Shown here piece by piece: positions 1-9,405 of a stretch of 46,904 bases of DNA. The notes beneath the pieces were generated by a model. It made no database searches. It was not told the origin of the DNA and saw nothing but the letters and a program-made list of their open reading frames with translations. Source of the DNA: an uncultured Cyclobacteriaceae bacterium (lineage in GTDB: Bacteria; Bacteroidota; Bacteroidia; Cytophagales; Cyclobacteriaceae); assembly GCA_947492745.1 (NCBI GenBank), contig CANLOE010000054.1:1-46904 (forward strand), given 5' to 3'. How positions within the stretch are numbered: the stretch's first letter is position 1; each line of letters begins with the position of its first letter. The position numbers were made by a program, and so were the translations under genes.

Positions 1-73
1 TGCCGAACGAATCCAAATGGCCGGTATTTTGCTATTGATACGCTCATCACGATTTCTATCCATCAATTTGGGT
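1..73 (-). repeat. Half copy of palindromic element, family E (E1)
   Basis: This stretch is the reverse complement of the left arm of family E. It matches 14038-14110 and 46834-46904 almost base for base, and it ends in GGGT followed by TAA (74-76). Only the arm is present: base 1 falls beside the central TAGCACCGCTA hairpin of the element. The rest lies outside the window. Bases 77-258 show no gene or clear site beyond the leader of the pullulanase. Confidence 0.85.
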
Positions 74-258
74 TAAAACCATCTGTAAACTTCGGGTTTT
101 GATCGAAGTAATACTATATTACAGTAAATACCTATCAGACGATGTCCGACCTATTTCTATTCTGATATGGAACATGAAAAACAGTATTGGGTGATGAGTC
201 TATTTCAAATCAAATAGAAGAGAACTGAAACCGTAGTAGGTACGCTTTATAAGACTTC

Positions 259-2316
259 ATGGAAATAGTTAGGTATATAGAGGTGAAAACAAATGCGGAA
301 ACAATGACTATATCTACCGACAACAAAGCACTGATAACCTTAAGTGAAAATGAACCCTCAACACGGCAGTGGAAAGTGGGAAACTATGAGCAATATCCTG
401 TATATGAAGGTAATGACCTAGGCCTAAGTTACTCTCCACGTGTCTCTATCTTTAAGTTATGGGCCCCGACGGCGAGGGCCGTCACTCTTCGCCTGTATCC
501 AAATGGCTTTGGAGGCGAAGTGCTGGAAGCCCTAAAGATGAAAGCGGGAGATAAGGGGTGCTGGGAGCTGGCAGTAGAAAAAGATCTAAAAGGCCTGTTC
601 TATACCTATCAGATAGAAGAAGAGGATAAACTTCTGGCGGAAACACCGGGCATCTATGCGAAGGCTGTAGGTGTGAATGGATACAGGGCCGCGGTAGTGG
701 CCATGGACACTACCCATCCCCCGGATTGGAAAAAAGATAAACGGCCTGAACTGGTCCGTCTCATTGATAGTATATTGTATGAGGTACACATTCGTGACCT
801 CACGATACATGAGAGTAGCGGAAGCCCGTTTCCCGGTAAGTATCTAAGTATGGCCCACAGTGGTACCCGTGGGCCAGAGGGCGTGAGTACAGGACTGGAC
901 CATATCATCGAACTGGGCGTGACCCACGTTCATCTATTACCATCTTTTGATTTTGGCTCGGTAGATGAGATGCAACTGGACCGTCCTCAGTACAACTGGG
1001 GCTATGACCCGGTAAATTATAATGTCCCCGAGGGGTCCTATGCTACCGACCCTTATGATCCGGTCATACGCATCAGAGAGTTCAAGACAATGGTCAGGGC
1101 CCTGCACAGTCATGGAATCCGTGTCATCATGGATGTGGTGTTCAACCATACCCATGTGTATGATGCCTCACATTTCAACCTGGAAGTACCCGGTTACTAT
1201 TATCGCCATAGGGACAACGGTACACCCTCCGATGCCTCCGCTTGTGGTAACGAGACCGCTTCCGAGCGAGTGATGATGCGCAAGTTCATCATTGACTCCT
1301 GTCTTTACTGGGCTCAAGAGTACCATATCGACGGGTTTCGCTTTGACCTCATGGGCATACATGATCTGGATACCATGAATGCCGTATCCAAAGCTTTGAA
1401 GGCCATCGATGCTTCCATAATGGTATATGGAGAGGGATGGTCCGCCGGGAGCAGCCCCTTGCCCGAACATCAGCGGGCACTGAAGGTCAATGTTCCGCGT
1501 TTATATGATGTTGCAGCTTTCAGTGACGACCTGAGAGATGCCGTAAAAGGCTCCGTATTCGATAAAAAGAGCAAAGCATTTGTCAATGGAGGTGCGGGAG
1601 CAGCAGAAAGTATCAAGTTCGGTATAGTGGCCTCGGTATACCATCCACAGGTCGATTATAACGCTGTCCATTATTCCCGACAAGCTTGGGCCAGGAAACC
1701 CTCACAATGTATCAATTACGTGAGCTGTCATGATAACCATACCCTGTACGATAAATTGTATCTTTCCACCGAAGATGGTACTGTAGAAGAAGACATGCTA
1801 CTGAAAATGCATAAAATGGCCAATGCTATTTTATTGACATCCCAAGGAATCCCTTTTTTGCATTCGGGAGTGGAAATGGCCCGGACGAAAGGAGGGGAAC
1901 ACAACTCTTATCGCAGTCCCGATGCCATCAACCAAATCGACTGGAGCCGTAAAGTAAGCTATGCGCCTGTATATTCTTATATCAAAGGCCTTATCGCTCT
2001 TAGAAAAGGGCATCCTGCCTTCAGGATATCTTCCACGGAAGAAATCGTGGAAAATCTCTGTTTTCTGGATACGGAAGACCCTTTTGTCATTGCCTACACT
2101 GTTAATGGTAAAGCTCTTGCCGATAGCTGGAGTACTATACTGGTGGTATTCAATGCCAATACCGAACCTGTGGAACTCCTACTTCCGCCGGGGACATGGC
2201 AGCTGGCCGTCAATGCCGAGGAAGTTGACCTAAAGGGGATGACCTCTATGGAAGGCGGTCGACAACCTATACCGGCGATGACCTCTTGGGTACTCTTCAA
2301 AAGCGAATTTCAATAG
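259..2316 (+). CDS. pulA: Type I pullulanase (GH13 family)
   Basis: Debranching enzyme that hydrolyses alpha-1,6 links in pullulan, glycogen or starch fragments. The protein has 685 residues. An N-terminal beta-sandwich region (about 60-165, FKLWAPTA) is followed by the GH13 barrel. The type I pullulanase signature YNWGYDP is present near residue 250. Catalytic residues are visible: nucleophile D363 in DGFRFD, acid/base E392 in YGEGW and D492 in SCHDNHT. No signal peptide is seen, so a cytoplasmic location is inferred. The ATG at 259 gives the longest frame; ATG 304 would remove an N-terminal extension of 15 residues and is a realistic alternative. The GH13 amylase downstream on the same strand suggests shared use in alpha-glucan breakdown. 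The family call is firm; the start is uncertain. Confidence 0.93.
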   Translation: MEIVRYIEVKTNAETMTISTDNKALITLSENEPSTRQWKVGNYEQYPVYEGNDLGLSYSPRVSIFKLWAPTARAVTLRLYPNGFGGEVLEALKMKAGDKGCWELAVEKDLKGLFYTYQIEEEDKLLAETPGIYAKAVGVNGYRAAVVAMDTTHPPDWKKDKRPELVRLIDSILYEVHIRDLTIHESSGSPFPGKYLSMAHSGTRGPEGVSTGLDHIIELGVTHVHLLPSFDFGSVDEMQLDRPQYNWGYDPVNYNVPEGSYATDPYDPVIRIREFKTMVRALHSHGIRVIMDVVFNHTHVYDASHFNLEVPGYYYRHRDNGTPSDASACGNETASERVMMRKFIIDSCLYWAQEYHIDGFRFDLMGIHDLDTMNAVSKALKAIDASIMVYGEGWSAGSSPLPEHQRALKVNVPRLYDVAAFSDDLRDAVKGSVFDKKSKAFVNGGAGAAESIKFGIVASVYHPQVDYNAVHYSRQAWARKPSQCINYVSCHDNHTLYDKLYLSTEDGTVEEDMLLKMHKMANAILLTSQGIPFLHSGVEMARTKGGEHNSYRSPDAINQIDWSRKVSYAPVYSYIKGLIALRKGHPAFRISSTEEIVENLCFLDTEDPFVIAYTVNGKALADSWSTILVVFNANTEPVELLLPPGTWQLAVNAEEVDLKGMTSMEGGRQPIPAMTSWVLFKSEFQ

Positions 2317-2522
2317 GAAAGAATCGTTATTGTCCGAGTAGCTACATTCAAAACCATAACTAAATATTGTCGATATTGTTAATGATGCTATATTAGCAAT
2401 AGTTAACTATACCTGAAACAAAATTGCCTCGTGTTCCATCTATCGTGATCAAGGAATAGGGTAGGAAGAAATAGCGCTAAATGTATAGGGCTTCTAGGTA
2501 TAAAGTGTCAAAATAATAAAAA

Positions 2523-4232
2523 ATGCTATCAAAATTATTCACTGCTCTGCTAACGGTCAGTCTTTTTACAGGCTGTAATCACAAGTCTCAATTACCTGAA
2601 AAAGAAACCAACGCTGAACTCGAAGAACTTATCGTTATGAAAAAAAAGGCCCCTTTTCTCTGGGAAAATGCCACTGTGTATTTTCTACTGACCGATAGGT
2701 TCCACATAGGCGACCCGGATAGACCACCTGTCTTTGGTAGGAAGCAGGATGGATCTCCCTTAAGGAGTTTCATGGGAGGTGATATCAGAGGTATCATACA
2801 GAAGCTGGAGGAGGGTTACTTCGATAGATTAGGAGTGACGGCGCTTTGGATGAACCCAATGATGGAGCAGATTCATGGAAGTACGGATGAGGGTACAGGT
2901 AAAAGTTATCCTTTCCACGGATACTGGCCAAAGGACTGGACTACGCTGGACCCTAACTTCGGTACTATGAAGGATTATAAAGAGCTTATAGATAAAGCAC
3001 ACGCGAGGGGTATTCGCGTATTAATGGACATCATCGTCAACCATACAGGTCCTGTTACGCCCATTGATGAGCAGTGGCCTTTGGACTGGGTGCGCGTAGG
3101 CCCCAGCTGTACCTATGAGGACTTTGAATCTACCGTCTCTTGTACCTTGGTGAAAAATCTGCCCGATATAAAAACAGAGCTGGAAGAAGATGTAGCGCTA
3201 CCTGATTTTCTGATTAGAAAATGGAAGCTAGAAGGCCGGTTTGAAGAAGAGCAAGCATCTTTGGATGCATTCTTTGAGCGTACGGGCTATCCTCGCGCAC
3301 CCAAATATTATATTATCAAATGGTTATGTGACTATGTCAAAGCCTTAGGTATTGATGGTTTTAGAGTGGATACCGCTAAACACACGGAACCCGAAGTATG
3401 GTCCGTATTATATAAGGAGGCGGCATTGGCATTTAACGATTGGAAAAGTGCCCACCCCCATGAGGTATTGGACGATAAAGCATTTTACATGATAGGAGAG
3501 GTATACGGTTATACGCTAGGTCATGGTAGAAGTTATCCCATGGGCAAGGGTAGAAATATCGATTTCTTTAAACATGGTTTCAACAGCCTCATCAATTTCT
3601 CTTTTAAAGAGGATGCCAAAAAAAATCCGGAGAAGCTGTTCAGTAGTTATGCAAAGACACTCCAAGGCGCTGACTTCAAGGGGAAAAACGTGCTGAACTA
3701 TGTCTCCTCCCATGATGATGGCGAACCCTTCGACCTCCATCGAGAAAAGGTTTTCGAAGCGGGCACCAAATTGATGTTGACTCCCGGAGCTGCACAGATA
3801 TACTATGGTGATGAACTGGCACGGCCACTAACGGACAAAGGGGCCATGGGCGATGCCAACTTGAGATCTTTCATGAACTGGCAAGATATCGGTAAAGAGA
3901 AGGGTGACTATCAGGTAGACGCCTTGTTTGAGCACTGGGCCAAACTGGGTACATTCAGGAAAGAACACCCATCGATAGGTGCGGGTCTTCACCGACAGCT
4001 GGCTACAGTTCCTTATACCTTTTCCAGGACACTGGAGAGGGATGGTTATTTGGATAAGGTCGTCGTGGTCATGGGAGAGAATACAGGGCCTATCGACCTT
4101 AAGGGAGCTTTTGCTGAAGGGGAGTTGTTGACCGACGGGTATTCCGGCAAGACGGCCAAGGTCGAAAAGGGAACAGTAGACTTCGGCAAGGTAGGAGATT
4201 TGATATTGATAGCGCAGTCAGAAGCCCATTGA
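2523..4232 (+). CDS. Alpha-amylase family (GH13) lipoprotein
   Basis: Secreted alpha-glucan hydrolase of 569 residues. It starts with a lipoprotein signal peptide (hydrophobic stretch, then lipobox LFTGC with the cysteine at residue 18), so it should be anchored in the periplasm or at the outer membrane. The barrel motifs are DIIVNHTGP, the nucleophile D283 in GIDGFRVD, acid/base E326 in MIGEVYG and D398 in SSHDDGEP. The long insert between strands resembles periplasmic amylases of the MalS type, but exact substrate cannot be read from sequence. It lies 206 bp after pulA on the same strand; this gap holds no gene and no strong terminator. It converges with the DUF4112 gene, whose stop is 27 bp away. 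Confidence 0.9.
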   Translation: MLSKLFTALLTVSLFTGCNHKSQLPEKETNAELEELIVMKKKAPFLWENATVYFLLTDRFHIGDPDRPPVFGRKQDGSPLRSFMGGDIRGIIQKLEEGYFDRLGVTALWMNPMMEQIHGSTDEGTGKSYPFHGYWPKDWTTLDPNFGTMKDYKELIDKAHARGIRVLMDIIVNHTGPVTPIDEQWPLDWVRVGPSCTYEDFESTVSCTLVKNLPDIKTELEEDVALPDFLIRKWKLEGRFEEEQASLDAFFERTGYPRAPKYYIIKWLCDYVKALGIDGFRVDTAKHTEPEVWSVLYKEAALAFNDWKSAHPHEVLDDKAFYMIGEVYGYTLGHGRSYPMGKGRNIDFFKHGFNSLINFSFKEDAKKNPEKLFSSYAKTLQGADFKGKNVLNYVSSHDDGEPFDLHREKVFEAGTKLMLTPGAAQIYYGDELARPLTDKGAMGDANLRSFMNWQDIGKEKGDYQVDALFEHWAKLGTFRKEHPSIGAGLHRQLATVPYTFSRTLERDGYLDKVVVVMGENTGPIDLKGAFAEGELLTDGYSGKTAKVEKGTVDFGKVGDLILIAQSEAH

Positions 4233-4259
4233 TATCCCCGCGATAGTCTCCAGGGAAAA

Positions 4260-4769
4260 TCAAGTATCTGATTTCAATCTTGGAAGTTTATCAGTGCTAA
4301 CCCTCTTTTTTTGGTAAGGAGGGTTGGTTTTTTCATAAGGCAAATTTTTTGGTTCTTTTGTTTTCCCTTTAACGCGAGACCCATTTTCCGCATAGTATTT
4401 TCTCAAAAGACGGATGTTCCTTTCATTGGATTTAAAGAACAAATCGAAAACTGTCCCTGCGATCGGTATGGAACCAATTAGGGCATCCAACGTAGCGTTG
4501 AAGACCATTTTGTAAACTAGTTTACCACTGGCGCCATGCCGGTACATGGTATGGATCAAAACCAATGATACCACAAACGTACTTAAGTCCCCGATGATGG
4601 GAACAAGACTGAAAATGGGGTCAAGCCCAAACTTTGTATTTGTACCCGGAATAGTAAATTTAGAATCCAATAATATTGATATACGGTCTACCCATTTTAG
4701 GTCCGGTCCGTCTTCGGTTTTCCCCAAATCCTTAACTTCAACTGTATTGTTCTTTTTATTCGAAAACAT
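4260..4769 (-). CDS. DUF4112 membrane protein
   Basis: The 169-residue protein carries the DUF4112 pattern: a DRISILLDSKFTIPGT start, LVPIIGDL, a hydrophobic segment, then GSIPIAGTVFDLFF and a NERN motif. Two hydrophobic stretches (about residues 53-75 and 90-112) are probably membrane-embedded. The function of the family is not known. The C-terminal 40 residues are basic and rich in Lys and Pro. It is transcribed towards the amylase gene, and its start is 262 bp from the divergent sugar dehydrogenase gene. The domain identification is confident; no role is proposed. Confidence 0.85.
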   Translation of the reverse strand: MFSNKKNNTVEVKDLGKTEDGPDLKWVDRISILLDSKFTIPGTNTKFGLDPIFSLVPIIGDLSTFVVSLVLIHTMYRHGASGKLVYKMVFNATLDALIGSIPIAGTVFDLFFKSNERNIRLLRKYYAENGSRVKGKTKEPKNLPYEKTNPPYQKKRVSTDKLPRLKSDT

Positions 4770-4921
4770 AATATTCCCTATTTACTGAAATTCAAACACT
4801 TTTACCATTATTCGGCAAGGTTCTCCTCCTCATCGGTAATTATAACCGCAATGAAAGTCATTGTCCGCCTCATTTGTGCAATTATCTACTGAATAGGCAT
4901 TTGGTTGAAAAAATATATAAG

Positions 4922-4957
4922 TTTTGGCCACCCCTAACTATCTTCCTTTTACCTTTG
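4922..4957 (+). promoter_or_regulatory. Bacteroidota-type promoter for the sugar dehydrogenase gene
   Basis: A TTTTG box (4922-4926) is followed after 23 bp by TACCTTTG (4950-4957). This fits the known Bacteroidota promoter form TTTG with TAnnTTTG at the -7 position. The start codon follows about 75 bp downstream. It was seen by eye and is not experimentally supported. Confidence 0.45.
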
Positions 4958-5031
4958 TAATGATTTAGACTTATTACCATTTATGTCTGCATCAAACCTA
5001 AAACCTAAACCAAAAATCTCATACTCTGTTT

Positions 5032-7575
5032 ATGAAAACTACCAAATTATTTGTGCTAATGACATTTGCGGCATTCCTTCTTACCGCAGCACTACCCAAC
5101 ATGCTACTTACCGGACTGGATGACCCTGAGCCTATCGGAAAGTATTTGAATGGCAAATTACCGGAACTCAGCCCAAATACCAATGATGGAGACTGGACAT
5201 TAGAAGAAGTTTTCCTATTGGAAGATGTCAACAAGCCACTCCATATGGCTCAGGAGCCAGGTACTACCAGGTTATTGGTCGCCGAGATGGAAGGTTTCAT
5301 CGTGACCGTGGATAAGAACGGTCCTGACGAGTCTTCCATGTTCCTTGATATCCGTGATCAGGTGCATTTCGAAGGAGAAAGTGGACTGCTGAACTTTGCT
5401 TTTCATCCCCGTTATGGTGTTGATAATCGATATTTTTATGTTTTTTATCAATATCAAGAACTGGGTGACGAACGGTTTTACACACGAATATCACGATTTG
5501 AAGTGGATGAAATGACCCAAGTAGCCAATCGAGATTCTGAGGAAGTACTGATTCAGGTATATGACGAGGCCTGTAACCATAATGGGGGCGGCCTGTTCTT
5601 CGATCAGGATGGATTTCTACATATCTCTTTTGGTGATGAAGGTCTTGGAGACGATGCCTTTAACAATTCGCAGTTATTGAACAAAGGCTTCTTTGCGGGC
5701 ATGTTGCGTATCGATGTGGATCAGGATGCCGGTAAAAGCCATCCTATCCGTAGGCAGCCAGCTAAAGTGGACGTCGATGATAAAAGTTTTACCGACAACT
5801 ATTTTATCCCTAATGATAATCCTTTTCTGGACGAAGGAGGAGGACTACTGGAAGAATTCTATGCCATTGGGTTGCGGAATCCTCATCGGGTAACCTATGA
5901 TGAACTTACGAATACCATATGGGCCGCAGATGTAGGTCAGGCCCAAAGAGAGGAAGTGAACATTATCAAGAAGGGATACAACTATCAGTGGGCATTTAAA
6001 GAAGCCACATTGGATGGTCCCAAACCAAGACCAGGAGAGGTATTTGGCGTGGAATCGGGGCCTATCTATGATTATGGCCGTACTATGGGGGATAAAAGTA
6101 TCACGGGAGGTTATGTGTATCGTGGTTCTGAACATCCTGAACTGGTCGGCAAGTATATCTTTGGTGACTTTGTGTCCAATCGTATATGGTCACTGGATTA
6201 TGATGTGGATACGGGAGATGTCCAAGTAGAAGAGCTGATGCGGGCCAGTGGTACGGGTATTGCGGCCTTTGCTACGGATGCTGATGGAGAACTGTATGTC
6301 CTGGGCCTTTTTAGAGGCGGTATTATTTACCGACTTACAAAGGCAGGAGAACCCAATCCCGAACCCCCGACCTTGCTTTCGCAGACAGGTGCTTTCAAGG
6401 ACCTGAACACACTGGAGCCTGTAGAAGGCCTACTGCCTTTTGAGGTCAACCAACCGTTCTGGTCTGATGGTGCATTGAAGAGGCGCTGGATTGCCGTCCC
6501 CAATGACGGTAGCCATGACACTGAAGAGGAGCAGATTCAATTTAAAGAAAATGAGCCATGGACTTTCCCTAAAGGAACGGTACTGATCAAACACTTTGAC
6601 TTCAATACCGATGAACGCGACCCGACAAAAACAAGAAGGCTGGAAACACGATTCGAAGTCAGGGATGAGCTAGGGAGGTTTTACTACATGACCTACCGAT
6701 GGAATACCGCAGGAACAGATGCCGAGCTTGTTACCACGGAAATCAATGAGGATATCCCCTATATAGATGCCAGTGGTACTGCTCAGACGCTGAACTGGTA
6801 TTATCCCAACAGGGAAGATTGTAAAACCTGTCATCAAAGTGCCTCAGGTTATGTGCTCGGACCTACTACTTATCAAATGAACGGAGAAGCTTTTTATGCC
6901 AAAACAGGGAGAACGGCCAATCAATTGGAAACATTTGATAAATTAGGCCTGTTTTCTACTCCCTTAAATAAGAACGATATCGAGAAATATCAGAAAGTAG
7001 TGGCACTGGATGACCCAAGCGCCAGTTTAGAGGAACGTGCTCGGTCTTATCTGGAAGTAAACTGTAGCTACTGCCATAGGCCAGGAGGAAGTACTTCTAC
7101 GGGTTTCGACCTGCGCTTGGGTACTCCTTTAGAGGATCAAGGTATTATTGACGTTACAGGCAAAGATAACCTCGGACTGCCCGATGCCAAACTGATAGCA
7201 CCGGGCAGTCCTGACAAATCATTATTATTTCTAAGGACTGCCGCAGCAGATGATGGTATAGCCATGCCACCTCTGGCAAAGAACAAAGTAGATGAAAATG
7301 GAAAAGAAGTTCTGAAAGAATGGATAGAGAACTTGACGGCACCGGTAAATGATGATACCCTCAAACCTTATATGTATCCCGTCCCAGCGACTTCCTCCTT
7401 GAATATAGTCGGGGCAAAGCTAGGCCATAACCTGACCATTCTTTCCAATCGTGGAGAAGTGGTCATGGAAATAAAGGAAAATACTGCAAAGAGCGTTGAT
7501 ATCTCTCCACTGACTCCAGGGATTTACCTGCTAGTTATCGATGGAGAGCCAATACGTAAATTCATCAAATATTGA
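5032..7575 (+). CDS. PQQ-type sugar dehydrogenase fused to dihaem cytochrome c and T9SS tail
   Basis: 847-residue secreted protein with three parts. After a signal peptide, residues about 55-430 form a glucose/sorbosone dehydrogenase-type beta-propeller (motifs RNPHRVTYD and ADVGQAQREEVN), a family that oxidises sugars or aldoses with PQQ. Residues about 440-780 resemble the dihaem cytochrome family typified by SO_2930 (FEVNQPFWSDGA...KRRW) and hold two CXXCH haem sites, CKTCH at 597 and CSYCH at 678. The last 80 residues (from YPVPATSSLNI) look like a T9SS sorting domain. The fusion suggests that electrons from sugar oxidation pass within one polypeptide to haem outside the cell. PQQ binding and substrate are inferred from family only. 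Confidence 0.88.
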   Translation: MKTTKLFVLMTFAAFLLTAALPNMLLTGLDDPEPIGKYLNGKLPELSPNTNDGDWTLEEVFLLEDVNKPLHMAQEPGTTRLLVAEMEGFIVTVDKNGPDESSMFLDIRDQVHFEGESGLLNFAFHPRYGVDNRYFYVFYQYQELGDERFYTRISRFEVDEMTQVANRDSEEVLIQVYDEACNHNGGGLFFDQDGFLHISFGDEGLGDDAFNNSQLLNKGFFAGMLRIDVDQDAGKSHPIRRQPAKVDVDDKSFTDNYFIPNDNPFLDEGGGLLEEFYAIGLRNPHRVTYDELTNTIWAADVGQAQREEVNIIKKGYNYQWAFKEATLDGPKPRPGEVFGVESGPIYDYGRTMGDKSITGGYVYRGSEHPELVGKYIFGDFVSNRIWSLDYDVDTGDVQVEELMRASGTGIAAFATDADGELYVLGLFRGGIIYRLTKAGEPNPEPPTLLSQTGAFKDLNTLEPVEGLLPFEVNQPFWSDGALKRRWIAVPNDGSHDTEEEQIQFKENEPWTFPKGTVLIKHFDFNTDERDPTKTRRLETRFEVRDELGRFYYMTYRWNTAGTDAELVTTEINEDIPYIDASGTAQTLNWYYPNREDCKTCHQSASGYVLGPTTYQMNGEAFYAKTGRTANQLETFDKLGLFSTPLNKNDIEKYQKVVALDDPSASLEERARSYLEVNCSYCHRPGGSTSTGFDLRLGTPLEDQGIIDVTGKDNLGLPDAKLIAPGSPDKSLLFLRTAAADDGIAMPPLAKNKVDENGKEVLKEWIENLTAPVNDDTLKPYMYPVPATSSLNIVGAKLGHNLTILSNRGEVVMEIKENTAKSVDISPLTPGIYLLVIDGEPIRKFIKY

Positions 7576-7653
7576 TCCATAGGTAATATTGAGTTCCTAT
7601 AATCAGTTATATGATTGTGGATAACAGGATTTTCTTGAACGGCATAGGTTGTA

Positions 7654-7978
7654 TACAATCTATTCAACCCGTATCATGCGTTGGAACTTCGTAACGAGGG
7701 TTTAAATAGCAATAAATCAGGGAGTTTTATTGGATTTAGCATAGCACCGCTATGATGAATTCAATAAACGTAGTGCAACGACCGGTTTACAGCTATTTAG
7801 ATCCGCAGTAGATTTTCCAATGCATGATCCAGGTTTGAAATCGCCTATCTTCCTGTTCATTTTGCTTCACTCTGCGTTGACAATCCTTGGGATAGTGCTG
7901 CTATCCCTGCGGTGCTCGCCTTGATTGAAACAAAATGACCCACGGAATCTTATACGACAGTTGAAACCCAAATTTGTA
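7654..7978 (-). repeat. Family B element (B1) interrupted by a family D element
   Basis: The right part (7836-7978) is a clear reverse-strand copy of family B, ending in TTTGTA. The left end TACAATCTATT (7654 on) looks like the other B terminus. A complete D element (7667-7834) sits between them, in the same TTYAA spot of B at which A4 entered B4. The remaining 7979-8233 holds no recognisable gene or site apart from the leader of the TPR gene. Confidence 0.75.
7667..7834 (+). repeat. Palindromic element, family D (D1)
   Basis: A 168-bp imperfect palindrome with ACCC and AGGT ends and the central hairpin ATAGCACCGCTAT. It matches D3 (38595-38760) closely. It is flanked by TCA on the left and TTG on the right, so the target duplication is not exact here. 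It lies inside B1. Confidence 0.85.
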
Positions 7979-8233
7979 TAATTTATGATACATTATTTCT
8001 ATAAAAGTGCTCTCTTCCTTCAAGCCTTCTAATTTACCCTTGCTTAAGAGTAACTGTTGAATCTAGGTTAAAAGACAATAATCTAATTTCAGCAATCTTC
8101 GATATTGTCCTATCCCGTTTTGAAAACTCTCACAGATAGCGCTGTTATCCTTTCTCACGTGGCAGGAAAATCCTCAGGACATTTTTAATTTTCAGCTCTG
8201 CCCCGTTCTATGATAATTATTATAAATTTGAGT

Positions 8234-9379
8234 ATGATAACTAACAGTGCGAGAATTGATATTGTAGTAATGGTCCTGTTATACGCTGTTTTGTCCTCTT
8301 GCGTACAGGTGCATTCCAATGATAAGATGCACGAAGAGGAGTTTTCCAATGAGCGTTTGCTACAGTCATTGGAGGAATCCATATCTCTGGTGGCACAGCC
8401 CGCCAAATACCATTATCGTAAAAGCAAATTGCTCTATGGCACCGGTGAAGTGATAGAAGCACTGGCACAGATAGAGGAGGCCATAGAACTAGGCTATACA
8501 ACTCCCAATGCTCATTACCTGTTAGCAGAACTCCAAGATGTCAATGGTCAACATGCCAATGCTTTGTTCTCTGCGTTAAAAGCTATCGAAATGGGCGAAA
8601 AAGACCCTGGTCTGTTCAAGCTCATTGCGAGGCAGTACTTAAAGATGAACAAAAGTACCCAAGCCTTTGATTATATTAACAATGCTATAGTCAACCGTCC
8701 TCATGACCCCGAAGCACATTACCTAAAGGCGCTGGCTTACCTAGCGCTGAGCGATACCCTAATGGCAGAGCGATATATTGACACAAGTCTGGATATGGCA
8801 CCCGGTTTTTCGCAGGCCTTGGACCTGGCCTTGGATCTGAGCTTGGCCAAGGGACAGCTGGATAAAGCAGATACTTATTTACGAAGGGCCATGGAGAGCA
8901 AACCGAATTACTTGCAATACCGCTACAAAATGGCTGAACTCCTAGAGCTCAAAGGTGATTTTGAATCGGCTAAAGTGATTCTAGGAGAGCGGTTAGCGGT
9001 TTCGCCAGAGGACAAGCAGGCCAATGTGCAACTGGCCAAACTCTTTTTTAAAGAGAGAAAATACGATTCTGCTATTGTGTATGCCAGTAAGGCTTATGGA
9101 CAAGACAGTACAGGTAGTGAAATAGGTAGGGTCTTGGCGCAGAGCTATGATAAGAGAGGCATATATCAAGAATCGATACAGGTGTACCGACAACTATTGA
9201 ATAGGGATTCTTTAGATAATTTTGCTAAAACAGAATTAGATAAATTGCAAAGAAAAGTTGCATATTTGTGGCAAGTGCGGCAGCGACGACAAGAGATGGA
9301 GATACAGCCTACCCTTCTTCCCAAAAAGGAAATCGGCTTAGGTCGTGGAGATGGTGGCGCGCCAATAGAGAATAAATAA
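8234..9379 (+). CDS. TPR-repeat lipoprotein
   Basis: Predicted lipoprotein made largely of tetratricopeptide repeats (for example residues matching YHYRKSKLLYGTGEVIEALA, AHYLLAELQDVNGQHANAL, AHYLKALAYLALSDTLMAE). ATG 8234 gives a signal peptide ending in lipobox VLSSC; the longer ATG 8210 and shorter ATG 8270 are possible, but 8270 leaves too short a signal. TPRs serve as protein-protein scaffolds; no partner can be named. It is 26 bp upstream of thrS, so it probably shares a transcript with the translation operon. The C-terminal 40 residues are basic and Gln/Arg-rich and are not TPR. Confidence 0.8.
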   Translation: MITNSARIDIVVMVLLYAVLSSCVQVHSNDKMHEEEFSNERLLQSLEESISLVAQPAKYHYRKSKLLYGTGEVIEALAQIEEAIELGYTTPNAHYLLAELQDVNGQHANALFSALKAIEMGEKDPGLFKLIARQYLKMNKSTQAFDYINNAIVNRPHDPEAHYLKALAYLALSDTLMAERYIDTSLDMAPGFSQALDLALDLSLAKGQLDKADTYLRRAMESKPNYLQYRYKMAELLELKGDFESAKVILGERLAVSPEDKQANVQLAKLFFKERKYDSAIVYASKAYGQDSTGSEIGRVLAQSYDKRGIYQESIQVYRQLLNRDSLDNFAKTELDKLQRKVAYLWQVRQRRQEMEIQPTLLPKKEIGLGRGDGGAPIENK

Positions 9380-9405
9380 AGTAGTATTATTATAGTATCA
9401 GTTAC

